Shown here in pieces: positions 58,043 to 64,000 of a DNA stretch of 64,000 nucleotides. Source of the DNA: CAYILR01 sp964364175 (GTDB lineage: Bacteria > Bdellovibrionota > UBA1018); contig CAYILR010000001.1 in NCBI GenBank assembly GCA_964364175.1, positions 124,001 to 188,000 of the forward strand. The letters are read 5' to 3'. The translations under genes were made by a program, and so were the position numbers. The notes under the pieces were generated by a model that had not been told where the DNA came from, searched no databases, and worked only from the letters and a program-made list of their open reading frames with translations. Every line of letters begins with the position of its first letter. Position 1 is the first letter of the stretch.

Positions 58043-58663
58043 CTAATAAACTCCTACAGAGATGGAAAAAAACAGTGAATAGTTTTTTCTGGTTTTGGAA
58101 AGGGCATTGCTCAGCATCCCCTCTACATCCAGCGCAATAGGTCCCAGAACTTTGCCGATTCCAGCAACCAGATAAAACTGCGTGGTGCTAGAAATATAGG
58201 CGGGAGCGTGAAACGTGGAGGTCGAGTTGCCATTGTCGAGGACGATTTTCCCCCCGTTTCCGAATGCCCAGTAGAGTAATGAACCTGTGCCCAGCCTCAA
58301 GTCGAGAGGTAGGAAGCGAGTGACCGCTAGGGCTTGAATTCGAGAGTAAGCAAGCGTAGCGCCTTTATCTGCATCCCTCCCAGAGATCAGAGTGTGAAAA
58401 ATCGAAGGCGAAAATGCAAGCCAACCATTGTCGAAGAAACGACCGCTGACCACAACCGGGATGAAAAATGGAGTTTTGTAGCGAGCGATCTCAGATTTGC
58501 GATTGGTCGAGAGTTTTGAAAATGTCGGAATGTAGGCTCCTAGTCCTACGAAAATGTTGGGCTCTTGAGTGATCGGCGAGCTGCCTGTAGATTTTGCAAA
58601 AACCGGTGTGGCCGCAAAATTTAATATTGCAGTGATCCAAAGAACTCTAGAAGTCACATGCAT
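58043..58663 (-). CDS. Outer-membrane beta-barrel protein of unknown function
   Basis: About 206 residues from ATG 58663. Signal peptide (HVTSRVLWITAILNFAATPV, cut near VFAKS). The rest alternates polar and hydrophobic residues in ~8 strands (FVGLGAYIPTFSKL, FFIPVVVSGRFFDNGWLAFS, YLVAGIGKVLGPIALDVEGM) and ends SISVGVY with a terminal Tyr. This fits a small barrel. No family recognised. It overlaps pepA by 17 nt and abuts the matrixin gene. Confidence 0.65.
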   Translation of the reverse strand: MHVTSRVLWITAILNFAATPVFAKSTGSSPITQEPNIFVGLGAYIPTFSKLSTNRKSEIARYKTPFFIPVVVSGRFFDNGWLAFSPSIFHTLISGRDADKGATLAYSRIQALAVTRFLPLDLRLGTGSLLYWAFGNGGKIVLDNGNSTSTFHAPAYISSTTQFYLVAGIGKVLGPIALDVEGMLSNALSKTRKNYSLFFSISVGVY

Positions 58664-60191
58664 ATTGCGCCAGGGTGCGCACATAGAACCCAGATGCTCC
58701 TTTTTTAGGGATATAACTGTACAACGGAACATCATACGCAGTGGATGCAATGTCCAGGTGAGCCCATTTCATGCCTTTGCGAATAAACTGCTTGAGAAAA
58801 ATTCCTCCTCGGATGGTTCCACCCAGAGAATCATTGGCGACGTTTCTCAGATCAGCCACCGGCGATTTCATATCTTCAAGATACTCATCAAAAAGAGGCA
58901 GCTGCCACATGCGCTCGCCATTTTTTTCTCCTGCTTTACGAAGTGAAGCAATGAGTGATTCATCATTTCCCAAAACCGCACAGCAGAGGCGGCCCAGCGC
59001 GATGGAGCAAGCTCCTGTCAGAGTGGCGATGTTGATGATCGCGTCGGGTTTGAATTCGTGTGCGAAGTCGAGCGCGTCAGCGAGAACCAAACGGCCTTCG
59101 GCATCTGTGTTGAGAATTTCTACTGTTTTCCCATTCCGAGCAGTGACGATGTTGCCGGGCTGAGTGGCGCTCGCGTCGGGCATGTTTTCGGTGAACGCCA
59201 TGATGGCCACAATTTGATTGGGGCATTTCCACTTTGCAGCCAGTGCAATGGCTCCAAAAACGGTGGCGGCACCGGTCATGTCATGTTTCATGTCTTCCAT
59301 TTTCAAAGAGGGTTTGATCGAAATCCCGCCACTGTCAAAAGTCACGCCTTTGCCGACGAGAGCCAGTTTTTTTGCTTTTTTTGCGGCTTTTGGTGTGTAT
59401 TCCACTACCACTACACAGCCTTCACGAGACGAGCCTTGTCCGACGGACAAGAAAAGATTCATTTTTTCCCTGCGGCAATCTTTCAAATTCAAAACACGAC
59501 ATTTCAATCCATACTGCTTAGAAAATTTCTTTGCCTCATTGGCGTAAAATTCGGGTGTGCCGATGTTGGAGGGTTCATTTGACCAGTTACGAGTAATACT
59601 CAGTGTTTCAGCGGCGCTGGAAACCTCAGCCAGCTGTTTTTCGGCTTGAGCCTTCAAAGACTTGTTGGCAGTGATGAAGCAAAAATCGAGTTTTTTCTTG
59701 GCAGCACTTGCGGTGGGTTGATCCAAGGTTTTGTACTTGGTGAATTCATACGCACCCAGGCTCAGTCCTTCGGCCAAAGTGCGGATGGTTTTTTCGGGAG
59801 ATACATTAGTTTTTGCGCCTTTGACTCCCACCACAGAGTTCAATTGAACAGCGACGCATTTACATTTTTCTGATTTCAATTTCTGATAGGCTTGGCCACC
59901 TGCGCTGCGCAGTTTTTCCTCCGTCAATTCTCCGGCGGGTCCCACGCCCAAGAAAAGCACGTTTTCTACCGGGGATTGACCACCGAAGCGGACGAATTGA
60001 GTGGCACCGCAAGCGGCTGTGAAGGAATCAGATTTGCTTAACTTTTCCAGAGATTCGGCGTAAAGCCCCGTGTGGGATGCCATCAGGGGTTTTTTATGCG
60101 CATCCTGAAAAACCAAAACAAGATCGGTATCGCATGCAGTGTCACGGTTGCCGGTTTGAGAATGAGCTTCCAAATTAGGGTAGATATTCAT
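58647..60191 (-). CDS. pepA: Leucyl aminopeptidase (M17)
   Basis: Two-zinc exopeptidase, about 514 residues. The catalytic C-terminal domain has GKGVTFDSGGISIKPSLKME, KHDMTGAATVFGAIALAA, and the signature NTDAEGRLVLADALDFA. IRGGIFLKQFIRKGMKWAHL and the end are normal. ATG 60191 begins the usual N-terminal domain; the in-frame codons upstream to 60230 lie in the divergent promoter region with the sugar transferase. First gene of the leftward run. Confidence 0.95.
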   Translation of the reverse strand: MNIYPNLEAHSQTGNRDTACDTDLVLVFQDAHKKPLMASHTGLYAESLEKLSKSDSFTAACGATQFVRFGGQSPVENVLFLGVGPAGELTEEKLRSAGGQAYQKLKSEKCKCVAVQLNSVVGVKGAKTNVSPEKTIRTLAEGLSLGAYEFTKYKTLDQPTASAAKKKLDFCFITANKSLKAQAEKQLAEVSSAAETLSITRNWSNEPSNIGTPEFYANEAKKFSKQYGLKCRVLNLKDCRREKMNLFLSVGQGSSREGCVVVVEYTPKAAKKAKKLALVGKGVTFDSGGISIKPSLKMEDMKHDMTGAATVFGAIALAAKWKCPNQIVAIMAFTENMPDASATQPGNIVTARNGKTVEILNTDAEGRLVLADALDFAHEFKPDAIINIATLTGACSIALGRLCCAVLGNDESLIASLRKAGEKNGERMWQLPLFDEYLEDMKSPVADLRNVANDSLGGTIRGGIFLKQFIRKGMKWAHLDIASTAYDVPLYSYIPKKGASGFYVRTLAQYACDF

Positions 60192-60241
60192 AGGGATATT
60201 CTTTCTACAATGTAGAGGATCAGTTAACATAGGTAGGTACC

Positions 60242-61642
60242 ATGTTGAAGCGCTATCATCGTTTTGTCGGAGGTTTGTTTCGCGTCTCGGACGCGGTTTT
60301 GGTGGGTGCAGTTTGGCTGCTTTCCTATTGGCTTCGCTTTACTTTGCCGCTGGTTCCCATCACGAAAGGCTTTCCGGAATTTTCTACTTACTCAGCGTTG
60401 ACGCCTCTGGTGGTGGTGCTCTGGGTTCTCATTTTTTCAGCGATGGGAGTATATCAAAGCACTCGAATGTTGCGCCGGACGCACGAAGCCCACGCGGTCA
60501 TTCGCGCTCATGGTACAGCGCTTTTGGTTTTTATTACGCTGACTTATCTTTTTAGCGAGTACAAATATTCGCGAGGTGTCGTAGTTTACTTCGGCATCTT
60601 ATCTGGAATTTTATTGGTTGCGTCTAGGCTCGTGGTCCGGAACACGCTCAGGGAAGTTCGACGTCGAGGTTATCAGCAACAAAAAGTATTGGTGGTGGGG
60701 GATGGTTCGGCTGCACGCGGAGTGATTTATCGAGTGAATCGTTTTCCGGAGCTGGGGATGCGAGTCGTCGGGGTTTTGATGTCAGAGACCGCGCAGGAAA
60801 GTACGTTTGAAAAGCAGCCCGTTTTGGGGACTTACGCGCAGATGGTGGCTGTTTTAAAACAGCACTCGGTGGATTTGGTGGTCATTGCGTTGCCGAGGCG
60901 ACAATCCATGCAAGCAGACACGCTTCTGGAACTCCTCAAAGATGAGACAGTGGATATTCAACTGATTCCCGATGTTTTTGAGTATGTGACTCTGGGATGT
61001 GAGATTGAGGATTTTGATGGGATACCCGTAGTTCGGTTGAACGACAGTCCGCTGGAAGGTTGGGGATTTGTTGCAAAGCGGACGACGGATGTTTTGGTGG
61101 CTGGGATCGCGTTGCTGTTGCTGTCACCCGTGTTTTTGCTCTTAGCTCTTTTGGTGAAGTTGACCTCACGCGGGCCGGTTTTTTTCGAGCAAGAACGAAT
61201 GGGGATGGATGGGCGTCTGTTTCGGATGATCAAATTTCGAACGATGATCGCAGATGCGGAGAAGCAAACAGGCCCGGTTTGGGCGAGTTCTGAGGATGCT
61301 CGGCGGACTCCGATTGGAACTTTTCTGCGTTCGACGAGTTTGGATGAAATTCCTCAGTTCTGGAATGTTTTCAAAGGGGAGATGTCGTTGGTCGGACCTA
61401 GGCCCGAGCGTCCCATTTTCGTGGAAAAATTTCGGACCGAAGTGCCGCACTATATGTTGCGACACAAGGTCAAAGCCGGGATCACGGGTTGGGCACAAAT
61501 CAACGGGTGGCGTGGCAACACTTCGCTCGATCAGCGAATTGAGTGTGATCTGTATTATATTCGCAACTGGTCCTATTGGATGGATTGGAAAATCATGTTC
61601 ATGACTCTGTGGAAAGGGTTCATCAACAAGAACGCCTATTGA
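60242..61642 (+). CDS. Undecaprenyl-phosphate sugar phosphotransferase (WcaJ/PglC-like)
   Basis: 466 residues. Four N-terminal helices, a nucleotide-binding CoA-like fold (QQQKVLVVGDGSAARGVIYR), another helix, then the catalytic domain: KRTTDVLVAGIALLLLSPVF, FEQERMGMDGRLFRMIKFRT, STSLDEIPQFWNVFKGEMSL, VGPRPERPIF and VKAGITGWAQINGWRGNTSL. It puts a sugar-1-phosphate on undecaprenyl phosphate to start an exopolysaccharide or O-unit. The sugar is unknown. Its stop overlaps the LptF/G start by 1 nt, so polymer initiation and envelope transport genes are coupled. Confidence 0.93.
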   Translation: MLKRYHRFVGGLFRVSDAVLVGAVWLLSYWLRFTLPLVPITKGFPEFSTYSALTPLVVVLWVLIFSAMGVYQSTRMLRRTHEAHAVIRAHGTALLVFITLTYLFSEYKYSRGVVVYFGILSGILLVASRLVVRNTLREVRRRGYQQQKVLVVGDGSAARGVIYRVNRFPELGMRVVGVLMSETAQESTFEKQPVLGTYAQMVAVLKQHSVDLVVIALPRRQSMQADTLLELLKDETVDIQLIPDVFEYVTLGCEIEDFDGIPVVRLNDSPLEGWGFVAKRTTDVLVAGIALLLLSPVFLLLALLVKLTSRGPVFFEQERMGMDGRLFRMIKFRTMIADAEKQTGPVWASSEDARRTPIGTFLRSTSLDEIPQFWNVFKGEMSLVGPRPERPIFVEKFRTEVPHYMLRHKVKAGITGWAQINGWRGNTSLDQRIECDLYYIRNWSYWMDWKIMFMTLWKGFINKNAY

Positions 61643-62772
61643 TGCTAAACACCCTACTGAGACGTTTCAAACCCAAAATCCTGGATCGCTACATCCTGCT
61701 AGAAATCCTCGGCCCCCTTCTGGGAGGAGTGACGTTTTTCGTATTCGTGTTTTTGATGTTTCAAGCACTGCGCTTGGCCGAATTTTTCATTATCCACGGT
61801 GTAGCGGGGCGGGTTTTGATCAAGATGATCGGCCTTTTGACTTTGTCTTTTTTGCCCACGGCACTGCCTGTTGCGTTTTTGATCAGCATCCTGATTTCAT
61901 TTGGCCGATTTTCGGCGGACAGCGAGCTTGTGGCGATGAAAGCGAACGGGGTGAGCATTTATCGCCTGACGGTGCCTGCGCTTTTCGTCGCAGTGATTGT
62001 GGCGATTTTATCGGCGGCTTTGAATTTGGAATGGGTGCCGAGCGGTGAGCGGGAATTCAAGCGGCTTTTGATTAAAGTCAGCAATACCAAAGTGGTGACT
62101 TCGATTCACGAAGGGACGTTCACTTCGGGCTTTTTTGATCTGCTTCTTTACGCAGACAAAGTCGATGTCGAAACCAATCGGATGGAGAAAGTTTTTCTAT
62201 TCGATGAGCGCGAAGCCAAGCAGCCGCTGGTGGTCGTGGCCAAGATGGGCGAAATCATTTCTTTGAAGACCGAGTCAGAGCTGGGTGCGGCCATCATGCT
62301 CAAGCTCTATGATGGAAACATCCACAGCAGTGATTTAACGACAGGAGCTTATCAAAAAATCGATTTTGGAGAGTACAAACTCTTTCTGAAAGTTGCCGAG
62401 GGAAACGACGGGGCCACGGTCAAACCTCGAATGTATCCTTACGAGGAGCTCAAACAGAAAATCGCTTCGCTATCTCCAAAAACGCCAGAACGCTTGGAAT
62501 TAGAGGCAGAATATTGGCGCAGATACTCCTATATGCTGGTTCCATTTTTATTTGTTTTTTTGGGAATTGGGTTTGGAACCGTCAGAACTCGGGCGGTCAG
62601 GAGCGGGGCCGCGCTGGTCGCTTTTCTAGTTTTGATGGTTTATTGGGGCTTATTGCTCATGTCGACGGTATTGGCGCAAAAGGGGTATTTGCCGCCGATT
62701 GTGTCGATGCAAATTCCCAACTTGATCGTGCTGATTGCTGCGGTATTGAGCTTCCGGGTGGCGACTTGGTGA
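61642..62772 (+). CDS. LptF/LptG-family permease
   Basis: 376 residues. Three N-terminal helices, a periplasmic beta-jellyroll-like part (about 135-275) and three C-terminal helices, the LptF/G layout. KILDRYILLEILGPLLGGVT, ALRLAEFFIIHGVAGRVLIK, ELVAMKANGVSIYRLTVPAL, and IVSMQIPNLIVLIAAVL are family strings. These proteins, with LptB and LptC, extract LPS from the inner membrane. The partner gene is not adjacent. Closer LptF versus LptG assignment is not possible by eye. Confidence 0.9.
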   Translation: MLNTLLRRFKPKILDRYILLEILGPLLGGVTFFVFVFLMFQALRLAEFFIIHGVAGRVLIKMIGLLTLSFLPTALPVAFLISILISFGRFSADSELVAMKANGVSIYRLTVPALFVAVIVAILSAALNLEWVPSGEREFKRLLIKVSNTKVVTSIHEGTFTSGFFDLLLYADKVDVETNRMEKVFLFDEREAKQPLVVVAKMGEIISLKTESELGAAIMLKLYDGNIHSSDLTTGAYQKIDFGEYKLFLKVAEGNDGATVKPRMYPYEELKQKIASLSPKTPERLELEAEYWRRYSYMLVPFLFVFLGIGFGTVRTRAVRSGAALVAFLVLMVYWGLLLMSTVLAQKGYLPPIVSMQIPNLIVLIAAVLSFRVATW

Positions 62773-62822
62773 TTTGACACTGGACCAAATGCCTTTTACC
62801 CTTAAATATTAGAGGTATGGCA

Positions 62823-63596
62823 ATGCGAAATGGAATTCAGATTGTTTTGTTAGTTTTTTGCGCGCTTGGGCTGTGGAGCTGTGCATCCTTTATATCCAAA
62901 GAAAAAGAGATGACGTTAGATGAACGGGGTCGGCTTTATGTTGAGGTGGCGAATGGTGCAATCGTCGAAGGCGATGCAATCGGTGCGTTAGAAAACCTTG
63001 CAAAAGCTGAGCGGCTTGCTCCGAATCTTCCTGAACTCCATCATTCTCGCGCTCTTGCTTACTCCATGAAAAAAGAAAATGACAAAGCACTGGCCGCTGC
63101 GAGAAAAGCGGTTTTGCTCAAGCCGGATTATTCGCAAGCCAACAATACTTTGGGAAAATTCCTGATCGACATCGGACAATACGCCGAGGCAGAAGCCCCA
63201 CTCTTGCAAGCGTCGAAAGACAATTTTAATCGAGAAGCTTTTAAGGCAGATACCAATCTTGGAATTCTTTATTATCGTACCGCAAAATATTCTTCGGCTT
63301 TGCAACATCTGGATAAAGCGATCGAAGAAGCGCCGGGTGCAACTTGCATCGCTTACTACTATCGCGGTCATTTGCAGCTGAAGGATGGACACCTGCGAAA
63401 CGCAATTCAAGAATACGAGAAAGCCACGCAGAAATTCTGCGGAGGTTTTGCGGATGCGCATTTTGCCCTGGGAGTTGCCTATGAGAGAAGCCGTAACTAC
63501 GATCGTGCGAGAAAAATATTCTTAGACATCCGTCAGAACTTCCCCAATACAAAAGTGGCAGAGCAGGCCATAGATCGGTTGAAATCTTTACCCTAA
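62823..63596 (+). CDS. TPR-repeat lipoprotein (PilF/PilW-like)
   Basis: 257 residues. Lipobox LWSC, lipidated Cys at residue 20. About six TPR motifs follow (GDAIGALENLAKAERLAPNL, NDKALAAARKAVLLKPDYSQ, AEAEAPLLQAS). The order TPR lipoprotein then rodZ matches the pilF-rodZ neighbourhood of many proteobacteria, where PilF pilots the secretin of type IV pili, so that role is possible. ATG 62823 has AGAGG at the right distance. rodZ starts 3 nt after the stop. Confidence 0.8.
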   Translation: MRNGIQIVLLVFCALGLWSCASFISKEKEMTLDERGRLYVEVANGAIVEGDAIGALENLAKAERLAPNLPELHHSRALAYSMKKENDKALAAARKAVLLKPDYSQANNTLGKFLIDIGQYAEAEAPLLQASKDNFNREAFKADTNLGILYYRTAKYSSALQHLDKAIEEAPGATCIAYYYRGHLQLKDGHLRNAIQEYEKATQKFCGGFADAHFALGVAYERSRNYDRARKIFLDIRQNFPNTKVAEQAIDRLKSLP

Positions 63597-63599
63597 CGC

Positions 63600-64000
63600 A
63601 TGACACCTGAACCCAACAACCAATCAACACTCGGTGAGTTTTTGAGGCAGGAGAGAGAAAAAAAGGGGATTAGCTTAGATCAAGTGTCTTCGGAGACCAA
63701 AATTGCAGTACGCGTTCTCCAATATTTAGAAAAAGACGAGTATCAACATCTGCCTGCGAAACCTTTTATTCGTGGGTTTATTATTTCGTACGCAAGATTT
63801 TTGGAACTCAACCCGCGTGAGATCTTGCTTCAATACAAAGAGTTTATTGACCAAAAATGCAAAGAGCGTCCGGATCGTGAAAAAGGTCTGAGCGGGTATG
63901 CCTTCGAAAGAAAAGAAGGCGAGGGCAATCAGCAGTTGATGCTGTGGTTGATTCTGGGTGCGTTTGTTTTAGTGGGCGGGGTTGTTTTAGCGATTGTGAA
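63600..64000 (+). CDS. rodZ: RodZ-like HTH membrane protein, N-terminal part (cut by window end)
   Basis: 133 codons visible. The N-terminal helix-turn-helix domain (LGEFLRQEREKKGISLDQVS, TKIAVRVLQYLEKDEYQHLP, KPFIRGFIISYARFLELNPR, EILLQYKEFI) is the MreB-binding domain of RodZ. A basic/acidic linker and a membrane helix (LWLILGAFVLVGGVVLAIV) follow. RodZ anchors MreB filaments and controls rod shape. The periplasmic part is beyond the window. Confidence 0.85.
   Translation, partial: MTPEPNNQSTLGEFLRQEREKKGISLDQVSSETKIAVRVLQYLEKDEYQHLPAKPFIRGFIISYARFLELNPREILLQYKEFIDQKCKERPDREKGLSGYAFERKEGEGNQQLMLWLILGAFVLVGGVVLAIV

Noticed and set aside
1..64000. tRNA genes, rRNA genes and CRISPR arrays
   Set aside because: No T-loop/anticodon arrangement was recognised in the gaps and no regularly spaced repeats were seen. 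Short RNAs without strong motifs could still be missed by eye.

Overview
The window reads as a chromosomal stretch of a Gram-negative bacterium of the Bdellovibrionota type (Bdellovibrio/Oligoflexia-like, formerly grouped with Deltaproteobacteria). This is an inference. It rests on a TIGR02147-family regulator (typical of Bdellovibrio and Fibrobacter), an MglA polarity GTPase fused into a recombination operon, folate-dependent TrmFO, MpaA- and Slt-type murein enzymes, many secreted metalloproteases and phospholipase-like proteins, outer-membrane barrels, and a lipoprotein with phage-tail-fibre sequence. No rRNA, tRNA, CRISPR array, prophage or insertion sequence with a transposase was found. 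Coding density is very high, with many genes overlapping by 1-80 nt.

Layout. 1-4.9 kb: the end of a TPR protein, trmFO, a palindromic element abutting a broken response regulator, its histidine kinase partner, and a Xer recombinase. 4.9-11.1 kb: a DedA protein, an MpaA-like amidase, ogt, then dnaX-recR-mglA and two DksA/TraR-type zinc-finger proteins. 11.3-18.3 kb: a GT2 glycosyltransferase, then a leftward run prs-pth-SDR-TIGR02147 regulator-secreted HExxH protein, and an MnmD-like methyltransferase. 18.4-22.6 kb: a transglycosylase behind a sigma-54-like promoter, GTP-type PEP carboxykinase, a glycosyltransferase and a small secreted protein. 22.9-33.8 kb: a long rightward housekeeping run rpsB-tsf-pyrH-frr-uppS-cdsA-rseP-tsaB-pssA-asd-truA-tig. 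33.8-46 kb: accessory and envelope genes: an MscS channel, a second palindromic element, a FecR/barrel protein, a DUF1284-transglycosylase fusion, a PIF1-like helicase, a Phd/VapC pair, the fibre-like lipoprotein, ychF, and two tandem phospholipase-C-like paralogues. 46-55.4 kb: yajQ-rimO-queG, a thioredoxin-like protein with an MFS exporter, split transketolase, an MDR dehydrogenase, a YdjM-like membrane protein and a cNMP-binding protein. 55.2-60.2 kb: a leftward run pepA-barrel-matrixin-asnS-trmL. 60.2-64 kb: an undecaprenyl-phosphate sugar transferase, an LptF/G permease, a TPR lipoprotein and rodZ (cut by the window edge).

The most unusual signals are not in the ordinary genes. (1) Two ~190-220 nt palindromic elements (1866-2051 and 34885-35105) share four conserved blocks, but their stems differ completely in sequence while staying perfectly paired; one has apparently decapitated a response regulator and the other supplies a ribosome-binding site. 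(2) A second, smaller hairpin family (near 7022 and 44603) shows the same compensatory pattern. (3) A run of nine G lies exactly between a candidate -35 and -10 box of the phage-tail-fibre-like lipoprotein, the architecture of a phase-variable promoter. (4) A TIGR02147 regulator is translationally coupled to a secreted HExxH/beta-helix protein. (5) A cysteine-rich DUF1284 domain is fused in frame to an internal signal sequence and a periplasmic transglycosylase.
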